A DNA stretch of 64,000 nt from assembly GCA_963724535.1 (NCBI GenBank), contig CAVRVD010000014.1, positions 463,910-527,909 of the forward strand, written 5' to 3'. This DNA comes from JADJPO01 sp963724535. Its GTDB lineage: Bacteria > Actinomycetota > Actinomycetes > Actinomycetales > Kineosporiaceae. Position numbers and translations under genes: made by a program. A model generated the notes under the pieces. That model made no database searches and was not told the origin of the DNA. It saw only the letters and a list, made by a program, of their open reading frames with translations. Positions 53,624 to 62,213 of this stretch are shown piece after piece (positions within the stretch are counted from its first letter, which is position 1; each line of letters starts with the position of its first letter).

Positions 53624-55525
53624 GGGTGTGGCTCTTCTGCAGTGACGTGATGGGTCAGGCGGCAAGATCGAGTTGTTGGTAGTGGTCGAGGTGGTTGCGG
53701 CGTAGTTCTTGTTGCTGGTGCCAGTGCCAGTAGTCGTCGAAGTCGTCGTTGGCGATGACGGCGCGTAGACGTAGGACGGCTTCGGCGCCGGGGACGGTCC
53801 ATCTCGCGCCGGTGATGTCCATCCGGTCCTTGATCAGAAATCTGGCTGCGCCCTCGATGATCCCGGTGGCGATCTGCCAGCCGTTGGCCAGGGCTGTGGC
53901 GTAGTCGAGGTAGGGGGCCTTGCGCCGCAGGTAGGCGACTGCTTCGTCGGCGCCGGTGCGTTCGGTGTCGCGGAAGCGGCCGGTGTCGGCCTGGTGGGCG
54001 ATGGTGGCGGCGGCGTCCACGGCCCGGCCGGCCAGGACGGTCCGGGCGTGGTCGGCGACCCAGGTCTCGGCGTCGGGATCACCGGGGTAGAAGAACGTCC
54101 AGGCGGCCTTCCACAGGTACTCCAGCACGTGGACGAAGTCGATGAGGATGGTGACGGTGACGCTGCGGGCGGTGGCCTGGTCGGTGATGGCGTCGATCTG
54201 CTGGCGGTTGCCGTCGACGAGGGCGACCCAGGTGCGTTCGTGGTTCGGGTCGCGTCGCTCGGCCTCGTCGAACATCGTGGTGACCACGGCTGGGATGTCG
54301 TCGGTGACGTTGGCGTGCAACCACTTTCCGGTCACCACCGGGCCCGGCCGGTGCTTCGTCCTGCTCTGCTGGGCGGTCTGGCGGGCGGGGATGATGTCGT
54401 CGATGGTGCGCGGTTCGGGGGCCAGGTCGTAGACCGCCGCGATCTCGGCCATGCGCTTGCGTCCGTGTTTCTCGCCGGGCGAGAGCCTGGTGGACAACTT
54501 CGCCGAGGCCTTCGCCGCCGCTTTGGCCGTCCCGGGGCGCAGATGACCCGGCCGCATCACGATGCCCTTGCCGTCGCACTGCAGGCCGAGCACCAGATCC
54601 GGGCACGACTCGGGGCGGCGAGCTGCGTAGAACGCGTCCACGTCCACCGCGGCGTGGCGGGCCAGGCCCTCCACCTGCCGCTTGCCCAAGCGAACGCCGG
54701 TCGCCCGCTCGATCGCCTCACGGACGTCGTCGAACGATCCCCGGGTGGCCTCGATCGCGGCCAGCCGGGACAGCCCGGCGGACTGACGCACCACGGGCAG
54801 GTTGGCCACCGCATCGGCCGGATGCATGTTCCGCGCCGATACCGGCGATCGCGGTTGCGGGGACGGTGACGATGCGTGCGTCGTCGTGGCGGTGCCGGCG
54901 TCCGGCTCACCGGCAACCTGCGGTGGCGACGCGGCAGGTGCAGCCGAGTCGGGGACGGCCCGGTAGGCCTTGCGGGTCACCGTCACCGTCCCGAACACCG
55001 TCGTCAGCCCGCGCTGGTGGCCGTTCTCCACCCGTGGGCGTGGCACGCCATCGCTGCCGGTCACACCAGTACGGCGCTGCTCGCGCCGGGCCCGCTCGTC
55101 CAGATGACCCTGCAACAGCAACCGGTACTGCTCCCGCGAGTGGACCTGCAGTCGTTCCTCCAGTTCACCGTGCTGGGTACCCATCGCTTCGGGCCCGTCC
55201 AGCCACGCCACCATCGAGTCCAAGTGCTCCCGGGCGGGACCGGCCCACCCCGCTCGCGCATCGGCAGGCTCAGCACCGGGGCCGGTGTCCGGACGCGCCG
55301 GGACGTGGACAGGGCAGACACAGCACACGCAGGCAGGGGAAGATGCCATTCCGGGCTCCTGGTTCATGATCGGTCGGCTTCGCAACCTTGCGATCTACCA
55401 GGAGCCCGCCCACATCACGTCACCAACACGCCGATCACGCCGAAATCGGACACCGGACATGGCGCCCCAGCGCCAGGCTCCAGCGCGGACACCACCGACC
55501 TGGTCACTCCAGAAGAGCCACACCC
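53624..55525 (-). mobile_element. ISKra4-family element, copy 2
   Basis: 1902 bp with inverted repeats beginning GGGTGTGGCTCTTCTGCAGT (left) and GGGTGTGGCTCTTCTGGAGT (right, complement) and a perfect 9-bp target duplication ATTTCTGAT (53615-53623, 55526-55534). Repeat sequence and 9-bp duplication match copy 1. One transposase gene, no DUF6788. Confidence 0.9.
53655..55349 (-). CDS. ISKra4-family transposase, copy 2
   Basis: A 564-aa DDE transposase with LQCDGKGIVMRPG (Asp), TWVALVDGNRQQID (Asp), ILIDFVHVLEYLWKAAWTF and GIIEGAARFLIKDRMDITGARW (Glu). It has an N-terminal Cys run (CVCCVCPVHVP) and a Pro/Ser-rich insert absent from copy 1. ATG 55349 follows AGGAG by 7 nt; two further in-frame Met codons lie upstream. 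Intact. Confidence 0.88.
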   Translation of the reverse strand: MASSPACVCCVCPVHVPARPDTGPGAEPADARAGWAGPAREHLDSMVAWLDGPEAMGTQHGELEERLQVHSREQYRLLLQGHLDERARREQRRTGVTGSDGVPRPRVENGHQRGLTTVFGTVTVTRKAYRAVPDSAAPAASPPQVAGEPDAGTATTTHASSPSPQPRSPVSARNMHPADAVANLPVVRQSAGLSRLAAIEATRGSFDDVREAIERATGVRLGKRQVEGLARHAAVDVDAFYAARRPESCPDLVLGLQCDGKGIVMRPGHLRPGTAKAAAKASAKLSTRLSPGEKHGRKRMAEIAAVYDLAPEPRTIDDIIPARQTAQQSRTKHRPGPVVTGKWLHANVTDDIPAVVTTMFDEAERRDPNHERTWVALVDGNRQQIDAITDQATARSVTVTILIDFVHVLEYLWKAAWTFFYPGDPDAETWVADHARTVLAGRAVDAAATIAHQADTGRFRDTERTGADEAVAYLRRKAPYLDYATALANGWQIATGIIEGAARFLIKDRMDITGARWTVPGAEAVLRLRAVIANDDFDDYWHWHQQQELRRNHLDHYQQLDLAA

Positions 55526-55680
55526 ATTTCTGATTGGCGGCATATCCCCGTAGCCCCCTTTCTTGCACAGCAGCGGGCTTATCGCCTCATTTGGTAGACC
55601 AGGCAACGCACGCGTATTCGAAGCCGCAGATCTCCTGTACAGTCCTTGTCGGTAACCTGGCTAGAGCGGGAGGAACAAGC

Positions 55681-56715
55681 GTGTTGTGTTTCCATTCGTC
55701 TTCGTATCGAATTCGTTCAGCTGCCAACGTGGCCGCGCCTTGGTATAACTCTCCCGCAAGAGCTCATATCCCTCGCGGGAGTCGTCGGAACGTGGGACGC
55801 GGTTTGGGGGCAGCCTTGGCGGCCGCCGCCCTGGTGGCGTCAGTGGCCCAGCCCGCAAGCGCGTCTACAGGCGGCTATGCGCTTCCATTCAAGGCAGGCC
55901 AAGCCTACGTGATCACCCAGAGCCCGGGCAACACATTCTCCCACGACGATAAGTACAATCGAACCGCTGTTGACTTTGGCCTCCCTTACGGAACTCCCGT
56001 GGTGGCATCCCAGTCCGGGGTGGTTTATTTCGAGAACTGGAATGGCCCTTCGGGTATTGAGGCGCGTATCAACCACGGCGGTGATTCATGCACCCAGTAC
56101 GCACACCTTAGCCGTACGATTGTGAATAAGGGCCAGAAGGTCCTCCGCGGGCAGCTGATCGGATACTCAGGCGCCTCTGGCTATGGCTCCCTCCGCTACC
56201 ACGCCCCTCATCTGCACTGGGCAGGCGTCTATTGCCCTTCCGGACTGTCAAGATTCATTGTCAAGACCGCGGAGCGGGGCACCACCTACCCAACCGGTGT
56301 TACCGCGACGAGCAAGAATGGTGGCTCCGATCTCAAGAACCCAGGTTCTGGTCGGTGTTCAGACGTTGCCGGCGGATCGCTCGCCGACGGTGCCAAGGTG
56401 CAGCTGTACACATGCAACCGCCTCGCTCGTCAGATCTGGCTCAACGAACCACAGAGCTATGGCCGGATCAGGGTTCTCAACGGCAAGAAGTGTCTGGATG
56501 TGCAAGGGGGACTGATCCGGTCCGGTACGAAAGTGCAGTCCTACAGGTGCAACAAGACTTCCGCCCAGAAGTGGTCGGTCCGCACTGATGGAACGATCAG
56601 GCCTTCAGCGAACACCGCCCTATGCCTAGATGTCCGTGGCGGCGGGAAGGTGAACGGAACCCAGATCCAGATCTACAAGTGCACGTCCAGTAATCCCGCT
56701 CAGAAGTGGTATTGA
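55681..56715 (+). CDS. secreted M23 peptidase with ricin-type lectin domain
   Basis: A 344-aa exported protein. GTG 55681 has GGGAGGAA 5-7 nt upstream. After a 40-residue basic leader (SRRNVGRG, twin Arg) comes the signal helix LGAALAAAALVASVAQPASA. Residues about 65-195 are a LytM/M23 zinc endopeptidase: NRTAVDFGLPYGTPV (H/D motif region) and APHLHW (HxH). The C-terminal 130 residues are a ricin B trefoil with CLDVQGGLIRSGTKVQSYRC and AQKWSV QxW-type repeats. It probably cuts cell-wall peptides while binding glycans. Codon use is visibly less GC-rich than neighbours, suggesting separate origin. Confidence 0.85.
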   Translation: MLCFHSSSYRIRSAANVAAPWYNSPARAHIPRGSRRNVGRGLGAALAAAALVASVAQPASASTGGYALPFKAGQAYVITQSPGNTFSHDDKYNRTAVDFGLPYGTPVVASQSGVVYFENWNGPSGIEARINHGGDSCTQYAHLSRTIVNKGQKVLRGQLIGYSGASGYGSLRYHAPHLHWAGVYCPSGLSRFIVKTAERGTTYPTGVTATSKNGGSDLKNPGSGRCSDVAGGSLADGAKVQLYTCNRLARQIWLNEPQSYGRIRVLNGKKCLDVQGGLIRSGTKVQSYRCNKTSAQKWSVRTDGTIRPSANTALCLDVRGGGKVNGTQIQIYKCTSSNPAQKWY

Positions 56716-56915
56716 TTTGGTATTGATTGACCCCACCGCCCACGGCTGGCCAACTCAGCTGGCGGATGCGGTCACTCGGTGCCCGCTACGGCGTCACGGT
56801 GCACCCAGACATCCGCTCATCGGCATGAGCGGAAGCATTCGACCCTCAAGCGTGTCCGGGCGGATCCGCGCCCCGGCACGACCGGACGGATCCGCGGCTG
56901 GGCTGTGCGGATGGG

Positions 56916-57860
56916 TCAGGCCCAGCAGGTCAGTGGTCGGCCGTTGTTGTAGTCGACCATGTCGGTGAGGGCGGCGATGACGTCGATGCGGCCGCCGCGG
57001 GGTAGGCCATCCAGTTCGGCGTAGGCGCGGTGGAGGTTGCCCACGATCCGTTCCGGGTCGAGCCAGTCCGCGAACGGTCCGAGGTCGGTGTCCCGGGCTG
57101 CCTGGAGCGGGGTGGCGCCCGCTGCCCTGCCACGGTGGGCGAGGTCGATCACGAACTCCAGGTATGTCAGTGTGGACGCGATGACCTGCGGGCCGCAGAC
57201 CGGTCCGTGCCCGGGCACGATCGTGGCCGCGGCCAGGGGTTCGACGACCCGTTGTAGGGCGTCGATTGCTCCCTCGACCGATCCCATCAGCAGGAACGGG
57301 GTGCCGCCGTTGAAGACCAGGTCGCCGCTGAACAGGACGGACCGCTCGGGCAGCCAGATGATCGAGTCGTTGGTGGTGTGCGCCGGTGTCCCGACATGAC
57401 GCACGTGGCAGGCCAGGTCGTCGGCGTGCACCGTGACGGCGTCGGTGTAGGTCAGGAACGGCGGGTCGAGGCGTAGGTCGCCCCAGTCGACGGGGTCCCA
57501 GAACGGCAGCCGGTGGGGCAGGCCGAAGGCCAGCATCTCCTCGCGGGTCCGCTCGTGGGCCACGATCGTGGCGGTGTCGAACAGGTAGTTGCCGAAGGTG
57601 TGATCCCCGTGGTGGTGGGTGTTCACCAGCAGGCGCACCGGTCGGTCGGTGACCCGGGCGATCGCTCGGCGGTAGGCGCGTGTTCTGGCTTCGGTCGAAC
57701 AGGTGTCGATGCTGGTGGCGCCCTGCGAGCCGACGATCAGACCGGTGTTGTTGATCCACCAGCTCCCGTCCGGTTGGACGTAGGCGAACACGCCGTCGCT
57801 GACCTCGACCAGTTCCGGGGGCCCCAGATCGGCGCGGTCACGCACCCGGGCGCTCCTCAC
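56916..57860 (-). CDS. MBL-fold metallo-hydrolase
   Basis: A 314-aa enzyme: NTHHHGDHTFGNYLF supplies HxHxDH, HVGTPAHTTNDSIIWLPERSVLFSGDLVF the third His/Asp, and TIVPGHGPVCGPQVI the last His. Its GTG start overlaps the stop of the upstream FAH-family gene (GTGA), so both are co-translated. Likely a hydrolase or lactonase in the same catabolic route; substrate unknown. Confidence 0.87.
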   Translation of the reverse strand: MRSARVRDRADLGPPELVEVSDGVFAYVQPDGSWWINNTGLIVGSQGATSIDTCSTEARTRAYRRAIARVTDRPVRLLVNTHHHGDHTFGNYLFDTATIVAHERTREEMLAFGLPHRLPFWDPVDWGDLRLDPPFLTYTDAVTVHADDLACHVRHVGTPAHTTNDSIIWLPERSVLFSGDLVFNGGTPFLLMGSVEGAIDALQRVVEPLAAATIVPGHGPVCGPQVIASTLTYLEFVIDLAHRGRAAGATPLQAARDTDLGPFADWLDPERIVGNLHRAYAELDGLPRGGRIDVIAALTDMVDYNNGRPLTCWA

Positions 57861-58789
57861 GGCCGGCCGTAGCGAGGTGCGTAGGGGGTGATCCGGCTGG
57901 TGAGCGTGCCGAGCTGGTCCACGGACACCGTGACGACGTCGCCGTCACCGAGTGGGGCGTGGGCGTCGCGGCCCCGCCGACCCCACAGCTCGGCGAGGCA
58001 GCCGCCGCCGCAGGTCCCCGACCCCAGCACGTCGCCGGGGCGCACCTGGGTGCCGCGGGAGGCGTGGGCGAGCATCTCGCCGAAGGAGTAGTGCATCGAG
58101 CTCAACCGGTCCTGGCCGATGACGACGCCGTTGACCGCCGCGGTCATCGCCAGATCGAACGACGTGCCGCTGCGGTAGGGCGCCAGCTCGTCCGCGGTGA
58201 CCAGCACCGGTCCCAGGGTGGTGGCCGTGTCCTTCCCCTTCACCGGGCCCAGGCGTACCTGCATCTCCTCGAACTGGATGTCCCGCGCCGACCAGTCGTT
58301 CAGGATCGTGTACCCGGCGATGTGCGCCTCCGCCGCCTCGGCCGTCAGATCACGGCCGGCGCGTCCGATGACCGCGGCGACCTCCAACTCGAAATCGAAC
58401 ACCTCACAGCCCGGTGGGATCGGGACCGGGTCGTCGGGTCCGATCACCGCGTACGGGTTGGTGAAGTAGAACACCGGGGCGTCGTACCACTGCCGCGGGA
58501 CGGTCGCGTCCGGCGAGATCATCAGCAGGACCCCCGCGTAGTGCCTCTCGAAGGTCATGAAGTCCCGCACGGTCGGCGGCGTGGGAATCGGTGCCAGCAA
58601 CCGGACCCCGTCATACCCGCGGACCCGATCCGGGTCCGTCAACGCTCGCGCACCTGCGTCCACGAGACGTTCACCGTCGTCACCGAGCAGGTCGATCAGC
58701 GAGACACCCGCAGGCATCGCATGCACGTCGGCCCCGTCCAGGACACCCACCCGCGGACCGTCGTCCTCGACGTAGGTCACGAAACGCAT
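57857..58789 (-). CDS. fumarylacetoacetate-hydrolase-family protein
   Basis: A 310-aa FAH-fold enzyme. Metal ligands lie in CEVFDFELEVAAVIG (E-x-E) and YTILNDWSARDIQ (Asp); VKGKDTATTLGPVLVT and GDVLGSGTCGGGC are the substrate-loop signatures. FAH-fold enzymes hydrolyse or decarboxylate ring-cleavage products, or act as dehydratases. ATG 58789 starts MRFVTYVEDDGPRVGVLDG; the longer frame lacks family sequence. First gene of the two-gene operon. Confidence 0.88.
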   Translation of the reverse strand: MRFVTYVEDDGPRVGVLDGADVHAMPAGVSLIDLLGDDGERLVDAGARALTDPDRVRGYDGVRLLAPIPTPPTVRDFMTFERHYAGVLLMISPDATVPRQWYDAPVFYFTNPYAVIGPDDPVPIPPGCEVFDFELEVAAVIGRAGRDLTAEAAEAHIAGYTILNDWSARDIQFEEMQVRLGPVKGKDTATTLGPVLVTADELAPYRSGTSFDLAMTAAVNGVVIGQDRLSSMHYSFGEMLAHASRGTQVRPGDVLGSGTCGGGCLAELWGRRGRDAHAPLGDGDVVTVSVDQLGTLTSRITPYAPRYGRP

Positions 58790-59928
58790 CCGGCACCCAC
58801 CTTCGCCGTCCGGTGTCCTGCGTGCCGTCCGTGACGCTATCAAGGTCAGGTCGCGGTCGGTGCGGTACACCGCCGGCGATCTACCGCCCCAGCCCCGGGC
58901 TATGCGATGGCCCTCGGAGAAGACCGCACGATCGTCACGACACGACGCCGCGGGCATGCTCGCCTGCAGCGCTGCCCGGTCGGCTCGCGGACCACCATCC
59001 ACGTCGCATTCCCGACCCGCTCACCACCGGCCACGCGGCGCCAGATGCACCGTCCTCGATTGAGATTCCACCGTCCCTCTCGCCCCGAGCGGTGACGGAG
59101 CCCGCGACCCATGCTGAACGGCGCGGACCTGACCGGCCCCCCACCGAGCACCCGACGTCAGGAGGCTGCACCCCGATGGAACGCACCTCCTGACCGACGA
59201 GGACGACGACACCCTGGTGGTCGGGATGGCATCGCCTGCCCGCTCGCTCAGAGCTTGGGAACCGGTGCGTTGCCTGGGCGCGGGCCGGGCGGGGGGAATG
59301 GGCTGAGTGTCACGGGTGAACGAGCGGCGAAAGCCGACACGAGGATGGGCGCCTGACGGTGGGGGAGGAGCGGCAGGGTCGGCGTGTCGAACGCACCCGG
59401 AACGCGTGCGACGCACCCCGGACGCGTGCGACCGCGCCGGCGATATCGCTCATGCTCGCCCTTCCTCGGGTACCGCGGCGCCCCACCTCGTGCCCCCGTG
59501 GCGGAACGCCCCGACGGCCTGCCACCGACACCGTGGCGGGTAGGGACCGGGCGAAGGACACGGTCTTGGGGGTCTGGCTGGCTCCCGGCTGGGTGACCGT
59601 CCGGGGTTCGTCCTGACGCGACCGCCTGCCCGGTCCTGCGTGGTCGCACATGGACGTGGGGGGCCGTCGCTGCCGGCGCCGCGCGGTCGGCCTGGGCGAC
59701 GACGCCACGTGCCTCTCCTTGTCCGCCGGTCCCCCCGGGGGCTTCTTGCTCGCGGTGCGCTGTCGCGGCCCACCTCGACGGCAAGAAGAGGGGGAACGGT
59801 GCGTTGACCTGGGCACACGGGGCGTTCCCCTTCGTGTTCCCCCGCGGGGGAACGGTGGTTGGGGGACGGATCGGGTGATGTGAGCGGGCGACCGTGCGCC
59901 GTGTGGGACACGGCGAAGGGAGCACGTG
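58790..59928. other. 1.1 kb non-coding stretch ahead of the conjugation locus
   Basis: I find no gene with a family signature on either strand; very long minus-strand frames here are shadows of the high-GC plus-strand genes further right. The section 59780-59860 holds repeated GGGGGAACGGTG motifs and a palindrome (listed separately), so the rightmost 150 bp are probably a control region. Confidence 0.45.
59836..59853. promoter_or_regulatory. 18-bp perfect palindrome, probable operator
   Basis: GTTCCCCCGCGGGGGAAC, with further half-sites GGGGGAACGGTG at 59790 and GTTCCCC at 59824. It lies 76 bp before the first gene of the overlapping locus, a natural place for a repressor to act. Confidence 0.5.
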
Positions 59929-60744
59929 ATGGGTGTGGCCGAGCAGTTGGGGTTGGGCTCGACCTCGGACGAGGTGTTGGGGACGGCGGCGGCGCGGTGG
60001 CCGCAGTGGGCCATCGGGCATGAGGTGCTCGCCGGTGTCGATGGGGTGGGCGGTCTGCGGGAGTGGTCGCGGACGGCGCCGCCGGCGGACGTCGACGACG
60101 TGCTGGTCGCGTTGACCGAGATCGCAGCGGTCGACGGCGACGACGACGTGGCGGCGGCGGCGGTGCTGGCGTGGGTGCTGCTGCCGGGGGCGTGCACGGT
60201 GGCTGCCCGGTTGCGGTCGCTGTCGCCGCGGATCGATGAGCTGGTCGCGGCGCAGCTGTGGATCCAGGTCCGGACGTTCCCGTGGCGGCGGCTGCGGAAG
60301 GTCGCCGCGAACATCCTGTGGAACACCCGGGTCGGCGTGTTGCGGGACTGCGGGGTGGCCTCGCAGACCGGGCGGGTCGATCCGACGTGGGCCCGGACCT
60401 GGCCGGTGGACCCGGTCGAGTTGGGCGCGGTCCCCGCCGCCCCGCCCGCCGAGAGCGAGCATGACCCGGCCGGCGAGCTGGGGGCGGTGTTGGAGTGGGC
60501 GTGCACCCGCGACGTGATCACGGTCGAGGACCGGGCGTTGCTGTGGAGTCTGGTCGCGGCCGCCGAGGGGGCCGGGACCCGGCGTATCGGCCGCGGGCAT
60601 GGCGGGTTCATGGCCAACGACGTGTCGGCGCGGGTGGCCCGGCAGTGGGGGATCGCCCCGGTGACGGTGCGGCGGCGGGCCCGCCGCTGCCTGGCCGCTT
60701 TGGCGGCGGCCTGCGCGGGAACGGTCGAGCCGTGGTCGGCGTGA
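59929..60744 (+). CDS. sigma-region-4-like helix-turn-helix protein of the mobile locus
   Basis: A 271-aa protein. The C-terminal 90 residues (ITVEDRALLWSLVAAAEGAG, then VARQWGIAPVTVRRRARRC) look like a sigma-70 region-4 or LuxR-type helix-turn-helix. The N-terminal part is helical with no recognised family. ATG 59929 has GAAGGGAG 7-8 nt upstream. As first gene after the palindrome it may regulate the operon; genes like this occur at the head of actinobacterial conjugative loci. Confidence 0.6.
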   Translation: MGVAEQLGLGSTSDEVLGTAAARWPQWAIGHEVLAGVDGVGGLREWSRTAPPADVDDVLVALTEIAAVDGDDDVAAAAVLAWVLLPGACTVAARLRSLSPRIDELVAAQLWIQVRTFPWRRLRKVAANILWNTRVGVLRDCGVASQTGRVDPTWARTWPVDPVELGAVPAAPPAESEHDPAGELGAVLEWACTRDVITVEDRALLWSLVAAAEGAGTRRIGRGHGGFMANDVSARVARQWGIAPVTVRRRARRCLAALAAACAGTVEPWSA

Positions 60745-60832
60745 CCGCCCGCCGCCTGCGCCATGCCCTGGGGCGCGGGAAGGGGGTGGTCGCGGTGGCC
60801 GACACACGAGGGACCTGGACTGGATCGCGTAC

Positions 60833-61006
60833 GTGGTCGACGTGGCGGGCACCGAGGAGGAGGCCGTCGCGGCCCTGGAGGGCTGCCTGGTGCGGCTGCG
60901 CGCCGTCCGCGACGCCCAGCAGCAGGCGCTGCAGGCCCTCAGCCCGGCCGAGGTCCGCGCCGCTGTGACGGTCCGGCGCCAAGCGCTGATCGGGGACACA
61001 CGATGA
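60833..61006 (+). CDS. 57-aa helical protein, unknown
   Basis: Frame from GTG 60833: VDVAGTEEEAVAALEGCL, LRAVRDAQQQALQALS, AVTVRRQALIGDTR. The coding pattern begins earlier (DLDWIAYV), but no start codon is in frame there, so a one-base shift after GTG GCC GAC at about 60796 may have removed the real start. Its stop overlaps the next start (ATGA), supporting it as a genuine operon member. Confidence 0.5.
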   Translation: MVDVAGTEEEAVAALEGCLVRLRAVRDAQQQALQALSPAEVRAAVTVRRQALIGDTR

Positions 61007-61917
61007 GCCCGGCGCAGGCCCGCGCCGCGGTATCGGTCGCCGAGCTCCAGCGGGCCTGGGCCGCCGTCCAGACCGGCGCCTTCCGGCCCGCCGGGACACC
61101 CGGTGCGTCCCGGCTGGCTCCCGCGCCGAATGTGGTCGGGACCACCGACACGGCCGACGCCGACAGCCCCGCCGTCGCATCCGGCGGTGTCGGCACCTCG
61201 GTGGGGTGGGTCCCCGGTCCCGGGCGAGGAGGTGATCGCGGTGGTGGGTGCGGTGGGTTCGTGTGGGGCCTCGACCCTGGCGGTGGCGTTGGCCACCGCG
61301 GACGGCCGCCCGGGCCGGGTGGTGGAGTGCGCGTCGGCGTCGGCGTCGGGCCTGGTCACGGCGGTCACGGCCGAGGTCGGCGAGCAGGCCGGGTGGCTGC
61401 GCGGACGGCGCGACCAGATCGTCGTCGAGCGGTGCGCCGAGATCCTCGCCGGTCCCGAGGGTTTGGCCATGCCGTTGCCCGTAGCGGAGGGGACGGTCCG
61501 GACCGTCGTGGACGTCTCGTGGGAGATCGGCCAGCTCGTCGGCGCCGGCGCGACGTGCTGGCTGGGTGACTACCTCACGGGGGCATCGACGGTGGTTGTC
61601 GCGACGGTGGCGACGGTCACCGGGATCCGCCGCCTCGACACCGTCCTGGACCTGCTCGGCACCGACCGTGTCGTGGCCGCCGTGCTGGGGCCGCCGATGA
61701 AGCGCTGGGACACCGCCCTCTCTGCCGCGCCACGCCGCGACTGGACGCGTTGCGGGAGGCGGGCCGCGTCGTCCCGGTCCCGCCGTGCCGGCGTCTGGCC
61801 CGCTCTGGTCTGGACGGGACGCCGCTGCCGCCGGAGCTGGTGCGCGCGGCCGCCGCCGTGCTCGAGGTGGCCGAGCCGATCGGCCGGACCCTGATCACGG
61901 AGGGAGGGCGTCGATGA
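61003..61917 (+). pseudogene. MinD/ParA-like ATPase, two apparent frameshifts
   Basis: ATG 61003 (overlapping the previous stop) starts MSPAQARAAVSVAELQRAWA. Near 61213 one extra base moves the family reading to another frame: EEVIAVVGAVGSCGASTLAV (deviant Walker A, GSCGAST). It continues to GPPMKRWDTALSAA, and near 61727 moves again to PRLDALREAGRVVPVPP, ending LITEGGRR at 61917, where the TGA overlaps the next ATG. The intact overlaps at both ends show where the ancestral gene ran, about 304 codons. It resembles CpaE/TadZ- or plasmid-type ATPases of transfer operons. Confidence 0.65.
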
Positions 61918-62213
61918 TCGGCGTGTGGGGTGCCGAGGCGGTGGTGGCGGCGCGGATCTGTCCGGTCGCTCCGGGGAACGCCGCGACGTACATCAACCAG
62001 ATCTCGGGGTACGTGTTGTTCGGGGTGCTGTCGTTGTTCGCGGTGTCGGTGGTCACCGGGTTGGGGGCGATCGTCGCCGGGCGGATGTTCGGAATGGCGC
62101 ACGCGTCCAAGATCGGCGTGGTCAGCCTCGCGGTGATCTTCATGTGTGCGATCGGGTATGTCGTGCTGCCGGCGATGGTGGCCGCGATCGTCGGGACGGG
62201 CTGCATCGGATGA
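61914..62213 (+). CDS. small two-helix membrane protein (VirB2/TrbC-like size)
   Basis: A 99-aa protein with hydrophobic segments at about residues 32-52 (YVLFGVLSLFAVSVVTGLGA) and 68-92 (IGVVSLAVIFMCAIGYVVLP), the size and two-helix layout of conjugative pilin-like proteins. The N-terminus contains RICPVAP with a Cys, matched by a C-terminal Cys. ATGA overlaps at both ends. Assignment to VirB2/TrbC is by layout only. Confidence 0.6.
   Translation: MIGVWGAEAVVAARICPVAPGNAATYINQISGYVLFGVLSLFAVSVVTGLGAIVAGRMFGMAHASKIGVVSLAVIFMCAIGYVVLPAMVAAIVGTGCIG

Noticed and set aside
51330..53645. 771-aa plus-strand open frame overlapping the large recombinase of element 2
   Set aside because: It is the second frame of the recombinase gene; translation is Arg/Pro/His-rich, while the recombinase frame has all catalytic motifs.
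59248..61470. 740-aa minus-strand open frame
   Set aside because: Low-complexity Arg/Pro/Ser translation opposite genuine plus-strand genes; no start signal or family match.
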